From the NCBI RefSeq assembly GCF_945859685.1, contig NC_079147.1, forward strand, positions 183,503,174-183,567,173: DNA of 64,000 nucleotides. Reading direction: 5' to 3'. How positions within the stretch are numbered: position 1 is the stretch's first letter; every line of letters begins with the position of its first letter. A program made the translations under genes and the position numbers. Below the pieces are notes generated by a model. It worked only from the letters and a program-made list of their open reading frames with translations. It did no database searches and was not told where the DNA came from. This document shows positions 24,190 through 35,594 of the stretch, piece by piece. Source of the stretch: Eupeodes corollae. Taxonomy: Eukaryota > Arthropoda > Insecta > Diptera > Syrphidae.

Positions 24190-24770
24190 TTTTGGATAAT
24201 ATCTAAAAGACTTGAACTTGTTTTAGTTTTGAACAAATTGAGGCTTTGTAAGTTACAGCCAGATCAGAAGAAACGAAAAAAATTAAAGTATTAGAAGTGG
24301 TAGTTTCTAAGATATCGTTTCTAAGGAAGAGAGTCGGAGACAAAATGGAGTTCTGGACCACACTATTATTACTTTTTTTAAGTTTCATATTCGGAACCAT
24401 CCAATACAACTACAACGATTCGAAAGGTAGTTCCAAAGAATAAGAACTTCATCAATACTTAAAGCACGCATTTTCACATTTGGTTTGGTGTCAAACTCTA
24501 TCAAATGTCTTTGAAACATCAAGTGCAGTAATCATACTTTCGCCAAAGCGATGTACAGATTTGTTCCATTGTTCTGTAAGATTAACAATGAGTTCACCAG
24601 TGGACCTATTGCTATTAAAGCCATACTGCCGGTCATTAAAAAGCTTTCATTCTTCGAAATATTTCTTGAGCTGATAATTAATCAGCATTTCCATGACCTT
24701 GGAAAGAAGGGCCTTGAGTGCTATTGGACGATAGTTAGAGGAGGAGGAGAATTCGACTTTTTAAAAATTA
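24190..24770 (-). mobile_element. LINE family-2 remnant, RT N-terminal half
   Basis: On the minus strand from 24760, NYRPIALKALLSKVMEMLI, DRQYGFNSNRSTGELIVNLT and MITALDVSKTFDRV give fingers and the first palm motif of a non-LTR RT. FDRV carries the first catalytic Asp (A-F-D-R-V to T-F-D-R-V). Near 24340-24220, SILSPTLFL and SDLAVTYKASI (a thumb-like block) follow after a deletion. The family matches 16440-17505. Confidence 0.75.
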
Positions 24771-24774
24771 AAAA

Positions 24775-27700
24775 AAAAAACAAGAGGGGAAACTATCCAT
24801 GCTTTCTATAAAGAATATTCAATAGAATTTTGTGTCACCAGACTTTTCAGAAATCAACTTATTGACTTATTTTTGAACTTACTGATCCGTTTTTTTTTTT
24901 AGTTTGTTGCTTAGACGGTTAAAAACTGTCTTATCATCTGAAATTCTCGTACCTTCCTTTTTCCTTCAAGCTCTTCTTCTTTTTCGCAAAATCAACTCCT
25001 TTATTTCGACTGTAGATTTCTATTCTCTTTTTCGCAAGTTCGAAATAGATTGTTAAACTTCATTATAAATTTATTCTTGATGATGATTTTTACCATTAGT
25101 TTTTATATTTGATCACGTTCTTTCGATTCTATCAAATATATTATTGTCATCAGTGAGGTATCGAAACCCTGTCTATGTAAATTGTTCAATTGCCATTTTG
25201 TAAGAAAAGATAAAATAATGCTCATAATAAATAATAGTAATTATGTTATTTTATTAACTTATTCAATTGTTTGCATAAAAGATCTAAGGTTTAAAAAACT
25301 TTCAAGTTCATCTCTGAACCCGTTCCAGTTTGTTCTCTTATTTACGAATTAAGAATATTTTTTCTATTATTTCCGCTGTATCAGTGAAACAATTTCTGGA
25401 GTATGAATGATGATAAATCTTATTACTATCGACCCTTATATATTTTATTTCCTTTCATATCTTTAACTTCAAAACATTGTATAAAATGAAATAAGTTTGA
25501 AATCAGTAGCTTCAGTATTCTTGTTGTAATTAAATAATTACTAATTTTAAGTGTGTTGTTTTTATAAAAGAAAAACTTTGTCAGGTCGATTTTTCTAAAA
25601 TGTCACTAAAAGCTATTTGAAGTCGGAATCTTTTTGCTGGTTCTTGAGGTATTACCGATAAAAAAAGTATCCCAAATCTACTTCCTTACTATTCCATTCA
25701 AGATGCCCTGAATAATTTGGATATCCTTGAATAATTTCACTATTTTATTAGGATTTTCGAAATCTTTACCACTATTTTTATTTTTTCTAAATTCAAACAC
25801 ACAACAAACCGTCTAGAGTCCCTTCTGTTTTATATTTTTATACCTATACAGTCTTAATATTAAAATCAAAAGCGTCAAAAACAACTTCGCAACTAGGTAC
25901 ACAAATACAAAGGAGCCCTTTGATCAATTTCACTACAGTCAGTGGTGGAAAGGTTTTACAAATCCATATAACTTTTCCCTTTTGAATGCGGAAAAAAAGG
26001 AAAATCTTTGTGACCACAAAACTATACCTACTTCAAATAAATAAAAGAATACAACAACAAAACAAAAAAGAGCAAACAACCCTTTTAGGGACTTTTATCC
26101 ACTTTGAATACGACGAAGGATATATAGGCTAAGGTAGGTAGGTACCTACATTTTGAGATAATCCTTACAGCCATAAGCCTTTACGAAGCATGACTAGGCC
26201 GACCGACGACGACGGGCGACGAACGATATAGCAAAACACGGATCGCTCTGTTATCTGGTTATCTGCTTGAGGCTGTATTTTTCTGCCTGATGTGCTGCTC
26301 CTCTTTTAGCTCGCGTTCTCCGTCGTCCTCGTCGCTTATATTCGGTTCGTTTTTCGCATCTTCGTTTTATTTTGTGTCTTTTTTATATATTCATCTTTCA
26401 TTTTAATTAATTACAAAGGTCTGCTTTTGCTACTGCTACTAGTGCTGGTATAGTGACTGCTTCTTCTTGTTTTTCCTACGCTTCTGTTGGTGATTGCTTG
26501 GGAAAAATTGTTTTTCTTTTTGTTGCTTCTCTTTAATTCTTAGCTTTTTGTGTGGAGAAGCACCTTATTAAACTACCTTTTCCTACTGCTATTTCTCATC
26601 AAGCTATATATCTGCCTACCTGGTGCCTGGTTTCTGGTTCCTGGTGCCTGGTGCCACTATTATATTCAACTGCGATTCTGGAATTCTATATTCTTATCTA
26701 TCTTTATCCAAGAGTAAAGCATTATAATATATATGTATGTGTGTAGTATATCCTTGCCTACTAATTACAATTCTATATAAGATATAATTACCTTCCAGTT
26801 TTATAGTCAAAGGAGAGGTATAGATAAAAGAAAGAGGAAGAAAAAGACGTCCTTCATTTAATGTTTCTGTTTGCTTATGGATTTAATTAAGATATAAATT
26901 TATATACCTACACACATATATATATATATTTAAAACTACTATATACAAGGCTCAACTATGTATAGGTAACAAGATATTTAAGGAAGGAAATACGAAGGAC
27001 GAAATAATAAAGAGCAACTGCCAAAAGCATAGTTTTTCTTTTCTTTTTTTTAAGCAGAGTACGAAGAGGTGAGGTGGGTTTTGACAAAAGAAACAAACTA
27101 GGAGGAAAATAAAACAAAAGTCCAGATAGTGTACTTATAGCAAGAAAAAAAGGACACTTAAACTTACCCACCAAATTAGTTAAAAATTAAAATTAAAATT
27201 GAAATAGAGAAAGAAAATACAAACAAAATGCCAAATGTCCTTTAAGCAGTTTGCATTCTTTTTTTTCGTCTTTCATTTTAGCCTACACACAGTTTTTCGT
27301 TTTTCGTTTTTCTTCTTTTCTTGTTTGTTTGTCTCTACTTTCGACGGACGACGGGCGAATGCCATAATTAGCACTTTTATTGTGATTTTTTGCTTCTTTC
27401 TTTTCCTACTTCTTGTTTTCGTTCGTTCATTCGTTGGTTCGTCCTTTTTCGCACCCTATGCATCTTCCTGTGTGTAAATAACCAATGGAGCTTGGATAAG
27501 GATTACGTTTTTAACTTTTTTTTTAAAATAGAAGTAGATGAGATTCTGATGATGATGATGGTGCTGGTGCTGGCGGTAAAGAGGATACGAGGACGAGAAA
27601 TAAAAACGAGAACAACAAAAGCGACGACGACGACGAAGGCTCTATGTCACTAAGGGCGATGCATATGATGGTGGTAGTACCTAGTTAGCAAACGTATTTA

Positions 27701-28440
27701 AGTGAAAAGGTTTCAAGAGAGGAGCAGCAGGAGGAATGGAATGGGGGAGTTTAAATTCTCTCGTCCTCTATTGTTGACAAAAGTATGAAAAAGTAGAAAA
27801 GGGTTTAATTAATTATCCAAAGAGTGAAGTGGAAATAGAGATCCTTCGTAAACTGCGAGTGATTATAGGTGTATATGTAGCCTAGCTTTGCTATATCCAA
27901 AAAGTAAAATTAAGAAGGTAGTTTTTAAGGTTTTTTCTTTGTTTTCGTTAAAAAATTGAGAGATGAATAATACAAAGGAATGAAAACGAACCAAATGAAC
28001 GGACGAACGAGAAATGATTGAGGTAAATTTGTCGTCCTTGATGATGATGATTATGATGACGAAGTCGATGAATAACAAGTAGGTAATTATTATTTTTGTA
28101 AAAATTAAATCAGTAAAAATCAGAAGCTGCTAACAGGCTCGTCGTGGAAAGGTCTCGTGGATTTAATTTCGTTGTTTGTTAATTTTAATTTTGTAATATT
28201 TTGTGTACTATCATCCATTTTCAAAAAAAAGAAAACTAAAAACAAGGACGACGATAAATTAAGAAATAACAAAATAAACGATGTTGATAAAGGATTAAAT
28301 GGCAGGTACCTTAAGTCATCAGTTCAAAAAACAACATCATTAAATTACGATAGCTTTTGATGATGTTATTTTTTGATGGATTTTCAACTTCAATATTTTG
28401 TCTAATTAAATGGAGGTTCAGATTTTGGCTTTTGCTTCTG
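24775..28440. other. TE-poor intronic DNA with a second AAGGAC cluster
   Basis: There is no gene. GC-richer spots at 26190-26230 and 27340-27356 share CGACGGACGACGGGCGA-type words. A CTGGTGC/CTGGTTC tandem lies at 26618-26654, a (TA)n near 26920, and GAT-rich tracts at 27548-27570 and 28041-28060. AAGGAC/GTCCTT words occur seven times between 26849 and 28248. The stretch 24900-25800 is plain AT-rich DNA. Confidence 0.5.
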
Positions 28441-29330
28441 CAATTATTATAATTTATTAGGAAAAGATAGATCTTATTTAATGACAGCTATAGAAAGAGT
28501 TGGAGGAGTGTTAGTTGTGATTCGTGATTCACCGAATTGTTATCAAAGTATTTTGGAATCAAACTTTTCCAACTTGGACATTGATATTGATCAACTTGTT
28601 TTATGTGTTAAAAAAGGTGAATCTGTTATATTTTTTTATATAACATATCCACTAGATCTGATCACAACGGACAGGCCACAATGAGCTTTCAACAGCTTCG
28701 ATCCATTTAAATCTAAAGGACCAGATGGGATAATACTGACCGACCTTAAAAAAGCTTCAAACATAATTGCATCAATCCTTGATGCAATTTTTAATAGCTG
28801 TCTACATATGGTCAATATTACCTCGGCTGAAGAGAAGTTAAAGTTGTTTTTATACCCAAGCAGGTAAACATTCGCAAGTCAACCCTAAAAACTTAAAAGT
28901 CTAAAGTCATTCCTTTTAAAGATTTTAGAAAGATTAATTGATATCCACTTTTGGGGAACTATTGATAGAAAACTTCTTTCTATGTCTCAACATGCCTACT
29001 GTTAAGATAAATCGATTAAAATGGCCTTAAATACACTAGTACGCACCATCCGATATTCCCTCCATCATAGACAGTTCATTGTGGTTACTTTCGTTGACAT
29101 TGAAGAAGCATTTAAGAACGTAGAAACATCTTATTAATCGGTGTTATAACCAGGCACTGTCTAATAGGAAAGCTTGCACTAGGTGTGTGTATGAGGGAGA
29201 GGAGGAAACAGTTCTTCAAATCCTCTGTACATGAGTATACCTGTAACAGCCTCTCACGTTTCGTAAGGGACTCAAACTGGTTTCAGTGAGCTTTGAAGAA
29301 AGGTCACAATTTCTGTATAGAATTGTCAAC
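28440..29330 (+). mobile_element. LINE remnant: endonuclease, RT start and RNase H end
   Basis: ERVGGVLVVIRDSPNC (28492) matches the AP-endonuclease domain block R-G-G-G-V-x-I-x-I. FKSKGPDGI (28700), FLLKILERLID (28920), LLSMSQHAYC (28975) and FIVVTFVDIEEAFKNVETS (29070) give the RT fingers and first palm motif. The sequence then jumps at about 29113 to IGVITRHCLIGKLA with a C-x-R-E-E-E block, the end of a LINE RNase H domain. This is therefore an internally deleted copy, in an R1/LOA-like or I-like arrangement. Confidence 0.75.
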
Positions 29331-29339
29331 ATCGCCTCT

Positions 29340-30320
29340 GTTAACCTTAGTCGTTAAGAAATCGAAGAAGCTCTATCTGGATTATATCCTAATACAGGGG
29401 AAGGGCCCAATGGGATTCCTATTAGTCTTTTAAAAAATTGTGCAATTTTACTTACCCAATTCAAATTTTTAGATGGAAAATCTTTCAGATTTGTTTGTAG
29501 TCAACCGCTACAAATTTTGCTTTGATTACTAATATCAAATATGGGAAAGATGTGCCACACTGATATTATTTTCACAGACTTTTGGAAAGAATTTGATAGA
29601 ATAAACCATAAAGTATAACTTCATAAATTATCTTCTTTAAGTATTCACTCTTCTCCTTATTAAAATTATATATTTAACAAGTCTCATATAACATCATTGT
29701 TCCATGAGAGGTTCCACAAGGAAGTTATTTAGGGCCATTACTTTTTTGGTTGTTTGTAAATGACATTCTTAATATTTTCAATGATACTTTTACTTATTTT
29801 GAAAGATCTAGCATGATAAGATGATTGTTGTCAACGGAATTATTTTCTAGTTAATATTATTGAAGTGTTAGATCGTGTCGTGCTTCAGGAATTACAACAC
29901 TATTTCGTTTGATTATACTATCAATCACATTCATTTAGAAAGACTGAGAAAAAAAAACTCGGAGTTATCTTAGATACCAACTTTTCATTCTTACCTCACC
30001 ATTGGATTTATCAAAAGAAACACTTGAGAATTCTCAGATACCAAAACCTTAAAATCACTATAAAATTCTTCAATAAGGTCGTTTCTGGAGTATTGCAGCA
30101 TAGTCTAGAAGCCTTATTATAATATTTCAAGGGAAATAATCGATTGATTCGTAAGGTATGCCTTCTTTAAGTTAAATTGGAGGATTCCAAGACCGTCCAA
30201 CAGTATTCGGTGTTTGCTGTTCTTGGAATACAATATCTTCAAGAGCGTAGAGTATACTTTTCGGTGATTTTTATTAGTCTGACAGAAAATGCAAGCAAAC
30301 TTAAAAAACTTAAATACGAA
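29340..30320 (+). mobile_element. Jockey/CR1-group LINE remnant, RT domain
   Basis: EIEEALSGLYPNTGEGPNGI (29360) is the pre-RT block. FFTDFWKEFDRINHK-like palm A lies at about 29575, a degenerate VPQG-like box at about 29707, KKLGVILDTNFSF at about 29955, and GVLQHS followed by a helix at about 30085. The arrangement matches the element at 2320-3755. All frames are broken. Confidence 0.7.
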
Positions 30321-30330
30321 ATATTGTGCA

Positions 30331-30350
30331 CTGGGGCGTATACGCTTTTT
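30331..30350 (+). repeat. Dispersed GGCGTATACG motif, copy 3
   Basis: GGGGCGTATACGCTTTTTTT matches the core at 992, 4973 and 31560 and is again followed by a T-run. It lies at the 3' edge of a LINE remnant. Confidence 0.5.
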
Positions 30351-30690
30351 TTAAATTAAATTTAACACAATTTTAATTCCATTTTTGGTTATGTTGCTTT
30401 AATCAGCATAGTACCTATAATATATAGTTTTCTTGTAATTTAAAAAACTGTTTCTTAAGCTTTTTAAAAGTAAGTTGAGATATTGTTAACCACTGATAGA
30501 CTACAATCATTGAAGTGTTCTTTAAGTTGACATGAATAATATAAGTTCCTGGGAACGGAAAATCAAAATAATTTTAAAGAATACTGTCAAGTTAAGTGCT
30601 CGAAAAATATTATTCCACGTTCCAAAGAATGTTTAGTTTTATACTCTTTGGACTTCCAATAGCTCCTTACAAAAAAAGCATACATACAAA

Positions 30691-30810
30691 ATTCGGTGGC
30701 GCAACAATCAATACAGAGAACCAGGGCCTAGTAGATCACAAATTTTCCCCCATTCGTGTGTTTGAGTTGTGTCAGGGATGGAGGGGACCTACAGTTTTTA
30801 TGCCGAATCC
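30691..30810 (-). mobile_element. SINE 3' fragment
   Basis: GGTGGCGCAACAATC, GAGAACCAGGGCCTAGT and GGAGGGGACCTACAGTTTTT match the 3' half of the SINE at 48101-48411 in the same orientation. The tRNA-like head is missing and the sequence is more diverged than the other copies, so it is older. Confidence 0.75.
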
Positions 30811-31289
30811 TAAGTGTCATACCAGGTACACTTTAGTTTCCACCTTCTATCGAAAAATAAAGACCGATGTAGCCCTTCATATTCTTTTTGTTTCTAATAG
30901 CGTTACCCTAACTTCTATAAAGAAAGCTGTACGTATTTTTTTAATCGTATCTATGTGTCGCACCATGTTACATCGCCATCGTCCAACAGTTTTTATTTGC
31001 ATTGTTTGGTTTATATTTGCATGATAAAATATTCAATATGGTTCCATGATACAGTCAAGGGTCCTCGTTAAGACCATTTATTACGTAAAGGGTCAAATTA
31101 TTTTTTGTTAATGGAACAGCTACTACAATAACAAAGAACAAAGTAATGGAATAAGCAAAGAGAAAAAAGCAAACTGTTTTCAAATAAATGAATAATAAAG
31201 CATATAATAAATAATATCTAGTTATGTATATCTGTATTATTTAGAAGCACTTTTAATATGTACCCTCTTTGACAATTTAAATTTTATCT

Positions 31290-31362
31290 GCCGAAATAGC
31301 TCAGTTGGGAGAGCGTTAGACTGAAGATCTAAATGTCCCCGGTTCAATCCCGGGTTTCGGCA
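31290..31362 (+). tRNA. tRNA-Phe (GAA)
   Basis: This third tRNA-Phe is identical in sequence to the pair near 18.5-19.0 kb, with a full cloverleaf and anticodon GAA. It is preceded by TATCT, again sharing ATCTG before and overlapping the 5' end. A TTTTT run follows at about 31372. It lies about 4 kb upstream of the kuz exons on the same strand. Confidence 0.97.
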
Positions 31363-31559
31363 TCAGGTGATATTTTTATTTCTTGAAAATCTTTATTTCA
31401 TATTAAGGTACTACAAAAATAAGCTACCTATTCCCCATGTAGATATTTAATCAATATTGATTGAATAAAGAAACCTTCCCAATATTTTGTTTATGGGTCT
31501 GCTTGAACTTCTAATGGTTTTCTTGGTCACTACATTTAGAGAAAAATATGATATACTAA

Positions 31560-31578
31560 GGCGTATACGTACTTTTTA
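31560..31578 (+). repeat. Dispersed GGCGTATACGTA motif, copy 4
   Basis: AAGGCGTATACGTACTTTTT is the cleanest copy of the dispersed motif. It lies about 200 bases past the third tRNA-Phe. Confidence 0.5.
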
Positions 31579-31579
31579 A

Positions 31580-32555
31580 ATTTATTTTTATTTCTTGGAT
31601 TACTTTAGCTCATGTAACATTAAAATCTTAGGTTTAGAATTAATGAATTTCAGAAATTTCAACCTAGATAGATTTACATCTCTTTTTACTAAATGACAAA
31701 AAATACAACACGTTTTTGAATAAGTTTAATTTAATTAAAATATCAGGTTTGCTCAGAAAAATTCCAATCTTAATAATAACTAATACAGAACTCTAAAACA
31801 TCATAATTTAAAAAAAAATATAAAATCTCTAAAAAATTAAAGTGAGTTATTCAAGTTTTTAAATCATTTTTTTTGCTTAATACTATGTTTTAATTTTTTT
31901 AATATCTCCATTAAAATAAAATATTTCTGGGGTTTCGACCAAATTTGATAAACACTCATATTATTTTTTCATATCGCTATATTTTGTAATGGGTTTATGC
32001 TCGTTTAGAAAAACGTCTTACCCTTGATTTTAGCCAGTTATTTATCATGGACATACAGAAGCAAAACGAATAGGTCGTAGTCCTGCTGTATATTGGCCAA
32101 CATAGAGAGTTGAAAGTTTCCTGTACATATTCGGCTCTACGCTTCTCGTCCATTTCCGATATTACTTCGTATAGGATTTACAATTCGATATATTTAAAGT
32201 AAAATTGAAAAGCTTTCATTATCTTGGATGGATTTATGATTCTAACCAAACAGGACTCGGGCATCTTGATGACATTCAGAATAGTTTCAATGTTTTAGTG
32301 AAAAGAGGATATAGTCCTGTTTCTAACACAATAACGTAATGGTGCGTATTCGATAGTTGGCGAAATATTTTGTTAACCTAGTGTATTAAGAGTTTTTCTA
32401 TTCTCATATACTTTTTGCACCTTGAAAGTCGTACGGAAGCATACTTTCAGCAACCGCTTCAAGCACTTTGAATTTATAGGTAAGCGCAATGTTTTCGTTT
32501 ATAAAGCAATTAAATAATTAAGAGCAATAAATGTCAGTCTTAGCATTTTTCTGTT
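31580..32555. other. AT-rich DNA, nothing firmly recognised
   Basis: A short plus-strand piece at 32050-32110 resembles a retroelement integrase zinc-finger block, but it is too short to call. The rest shows no coherent frame. Confidence 0.35.
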
Positions 32556-32559
32556 AATT

Positions 32560-33080
32560 GTTTTTTCATGCTCCAATTTCTTAAAAAGATAACTTCAAGG
32601 TATTTGTATGTTGACACAGTCAATATTCTCATCATTAAACGTCCATTTTTCATTCGATACATTTTTACGTCCATCTTTTTTAAAAACCATAACATAGAAC
32701 TTTTGCATGTTGACAATTAAGTTCCATAAACAACAGTAGTCATATAATCTGTTAATCATGAGTAGCAACATAAGCAAAAATAACTTTATCGTCCGCAAAT
32801 AATAAAGCTTTGATACAAACTCGTGCGACTCGTGAGTCCATGTGGTCGTTGATGAAAAGCGAAAACAAGGTCGTGCTCAATGTGCAACCCTTCATCACTC
32901 CTGTTGTTATTGCAAACCAGTCATTCAAATTCCGCAAGATTTCACACTGCCGATTGAGTTCCTTTGTAAAAGTCTTCGTGTACAAGACCGAATTTTAGTG
33001 ATACTTCTAAGCCATACAACTTATAAAATAAAACTCCCCGATTAATTGTGTCGAAAGCCGCATTGAAGTAACGTACACTT
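32560..33080 (-). mobile_element. LINE remnant, RT palm part (left of MITE)
   Basis: On the minus strand, FNAAFDTINRGVLFYKLYGL (33060-33000), DFYKGTQSAV, FAITTGVMKGCTLSTTLFSL (about 32900), ALLFADDKVIFA (32800, catalytic D-D present), LWNLIVNMQKFYVMVFKK (32720-32670) and NEKWTFNDENIDCVN are consecutive blocks of a non-LTR RT. The element continues at 34130-35240 across an inserted repeat. It is close in type to 14975-15480 and 61250-62330. Confidence 0.85.
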
Positions 33081-33082
33081 CT

Positions 33083-34092
33083 ACACAAAACTTTCCTGGT
33101 AGGCCAAATCTGGTAGAAAATACCAGCCAAAAAAACTGGGTACAATGGTACAGATTTCGTGTTAAATAACTTCAGATTTCATGGTAAAAATCAAAAAACC
33201 AGAAATCTGGTAGAATTTAACAAGTACCAGGAGAAATTTTTTTTCCACCAGATTTCTTTGTAGAAAAAACTAGGAAAAAAGGTGCTAAAATACTCCACAT
33301 TTAACTGCAGATTTCCTGGTAAAATTTTTCCCAGAAAATTTTCTGGTAAATGTTACCAGCTTCCTGGTAGAAAGTATTTTTTTCCTTGTAAAATGAAATA
33401 TATTATCTGGTATATTTTGTCCTGCTAGATAAAACCAGTCTTCTCCTACTTATTTCCAGAAATACTGGGAGTCTGAAAATTATCTTTTATCTGTAAAATA
33501 AAACCAGGAATCTTACTGTCTGCTATATTTTGTCTCGGTACCAGCCTTCTGGTACTTAATACCAGAAATTCTGTGAGTTTAAGAGGTGACTTTTTGTTAC
33601 TTTTTTGGTAAATCTTCTGGAGCATTTCACCATTAAATTTAAGTAAAGTATACATATCAAAACCTTCCCGCAAAAATCGTAAACTACATGGCGCTTTCGA
33701 TAGTTAAGTTTAGAGAAAAATCTTTATTCCTTTTTTTCTTGTGAATGTTTTCTTTAGGAATATTACCTATTTATATCTTATGCGTTCTTTTTATTAGGAA
33801 GAATACAATTAAATATATAATATACATAGTTCATAATTTATAATGCGCTAACCATAGTTTGGCGGAAAGAGCTTAATATTTTACCAGAATTGAGTTACAT
33901 TTTCAGTAAAAAAAATTCATGATATAATCTACAAGAATCCTGGTTCTTTTTAACCAGGAGAACAAAATGTTTCTGGTATATTCTGCCAGAAATACTGGTA
34001 AAATTTTTCAGAAAATTCTGGTGGGAATCTAAAAACCACTTTTTCTTTATAAATTTAGCAGGAAATCTGGTACCAGTTTCTTTTTAGTGTAA
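33083..34092. mobile_element. CTGGTA-rich MITE-like element inserted in a LINE
   Basis: The left end TACACAAAACTTTCCTGGTA resembles the reverse complement of the right end TACACTAAAAAGAAACTGGTA. Inside, the words CTGGTA and TACCAG occur about 18 times in both orientations (for example 33096, 33110, 33121, 33225, 33316, 33342, 33353, 33364 and 34060-34075), often next to AAATCT or AGATTT. It divides a LINE coding region in two. No transposase is readable, and no target-site duplication is obvious. Confidence 0.75.
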
Positions 34093-34129
34093 AAAAGTTA
34101 TCAATGGTAGAGTAACACTATCTAATGCC

Positions 34130-35240
34130 AGCTTATAATTCTTTGAAAAAAATTCCAGTTTCTATCCAAGTTGTCAGCCGCGTTGTAAAAATCTTAAACG
34201 TTGAATTATGAAAAGAAATTCCACCGTGGTTCCATGCTTACATAACTGATCCTTCTTTTTTGATTGGAAAAGTAATTGCATCGTGGAATCCATAACTTCT
34301 TTAACAAGTGTAACAGTGTGTTCTTTAAGTGTAACAGTTTGATATTTATAGAGTTTAACTTGAATACCGTTCGTAACTGCAGCTTTATCATCCTTTAGAC
34401 ACCTAAATGTTTGTTCTAATTCTCTTAAAGTAAATTTAGAGTCTAAAATTTCACTGGTGAATCGATGGGACTAATTTAATTAAGTAAATCCTTAAAACGA
34501 TTGTGTAGCACCGTTGCATCCAGATTTTCGGGGACAGCAAATCTCTTGTCATTCAATTCGCAGATTGGTTTCCAAAATTCTGTTGAACTTACGCAATTTT
34601 CCAGTTTATAGGCTTGTCGTTCCTCATATTTTCTTTTTATGTATTGCATAATTCCTTAAACTTTTTGTTGGCCTCAATATAGTAATTTTTAAATAAACCT
34701 TGAGAAGATCTTCGAAAGTTCCTCAACCATGCAAGATTTTCTAAAACTATTGGCATTCTTCGCCAAACCAAGGCTCGTTACCTGATTTCTTACTCTTTTC
34801 ACTCCTCTTTTTTAATGAAGATAGGATACTTTTACAATATTTTCCAAAAAGATAAAGTCTGCATTTTGGTGTTCCTGAAGATTGATATATAGTTGTTGCC
34901 TATAAGTCGACGCTTTTGCAAGTTTCCAATAAAGCCTGGGCATAAATGATAAGTTGTTCGAGCTCTCATCAGTTGTCTGCACAGTCTGTTGGAAAGTTAC
35001 ATTACAACTAGTGAAAGGTAATCTGAGTACGGAAATTCTTGTATCTCATATTCAGTCACAAACGGCTCCCAGTCTTCAACTATGATAGAATATTCAATCA
35101 CCGATGACCCCTGTCCAGCAATAAAAGTACAATTTCCGGAAACAAAGTATTCGCATTAAATTCTCCAGTGGATGTTATTTAAGGATATTTCGAGATATTC
35201 GTTTTTTCGACAGTGTCCATTTGGGAATTAAGAACAATTA
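34130..35240 (-). mobile_element. LINE remnant, endonuclease end to RT start (right of MITE)
   Basis: On the minus strand from about 35180, a broken AP-endonuclease C-terminus is readable (IVLLLDRGHR, WTGVIGD). NEPWFGEECQ follows at about 34770, the block linking endonuclease to RT. LRELEQTFRCLKDDKAAVTN (about 34430) and the pre-RT N-G-I-Q-V-K-L-Y-K stretch follow. It ends at the MITE and resumes at 33080. The element comes within about 95 bases of the kuz acceptor at 35333 and is antisense to the gene. Confidence 0.75.
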
Positions 35241-35332
35241 ATTTTATAATTTATAAAAACAAATAATAATTTTGTATTCAAATTTATTACATTTCTTTAA
35301 TTATATTCTTTTCGCTTTTCTTTTAATTTCAG

Positions 35333-35529
35333 GTTCCACACGCCTCAATGAATACATATCTCATTATGAAACCCTTAGCTATGATCAAGAGCACACAAAG
35401 GCTAGTCACAGTAGGGCTAAACGATCAGTGACCAAAGATCATCTTGTTTATTTAAAATTTTCAGCACATGGAAAGAAATTCCATCTTAGATTAAAACGTG
35501 ATTTAGATACATTTAGTGATAAGTTAGAG
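35333..35529 (+). CDS. kuz: Kuzbanian (ADAM10) prodomain exon, first of two in window
   Basis: The translation contains RLNEYISHYETLSYD, RAKRSVTKDHLVYLKF and HGKKFHLRLKRD. These match the N-terminal prodomain of ADAM10/Kuzbanian, the membrane metalloprotease that cleaves Notch and other surface proteins. The exon starts after a pyrimidine-rich acceptor ending in TTTAATTTCAG and enters at the second base of a codon. It ends in phase 0 at GAG before a GTAAGT donor. The RAKR run is a basic site inside the prodomain, not the site that releases the mature enzyme. The metalloprotease, disintegrin and transmembrane parts are not in this window. Known of the family: the prodomain keeps the protease latent and helps folding. 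Identity is firm by motif order; the exact splice sites are inferred from consensus and reading frame. Confidence 0.88.
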
Positions 35530-35594
35530 GTAAGTTTTGACTTATGTCTTTTGAAGCTTAACATCTTACATTTAATTACTTATTGTTTTTATAG
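35530..35594 (+). other. kuz: Short intron between kuz exons
   Basis: This 65-base intron has a GTAAGT donor and a TTTTTATAG acceptor. It joins two exons in phase 0, and the protein reads straight through from FSDKLE to IHSSTNEPIDVS. Its small size contrasts with the introns on either side, which both run beyond the window. Confidence 0.85.

Noticed and set aside
32050..32180. Possible retroelement integrase zinc-finger piece (YHGHTEAKRIGRSPAVYWP)
   Set aside because: It resembles the H-x-G-H-x-x-x-x-K-x-x-x-R-x-x-Y-W-P block, but only about 20 residues are readable and no integrase core follows.
35272..35332. Hydrophobic, signal-peptide-like extension in frame with the kuz exon
   Set aside because: The apparent start is TTG, there is no ATG after the upstream stop at 35254, and T-rich acceptor sequence encodes F/L/I by nature. 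A strong AG acceptor lies at 35331-35332.
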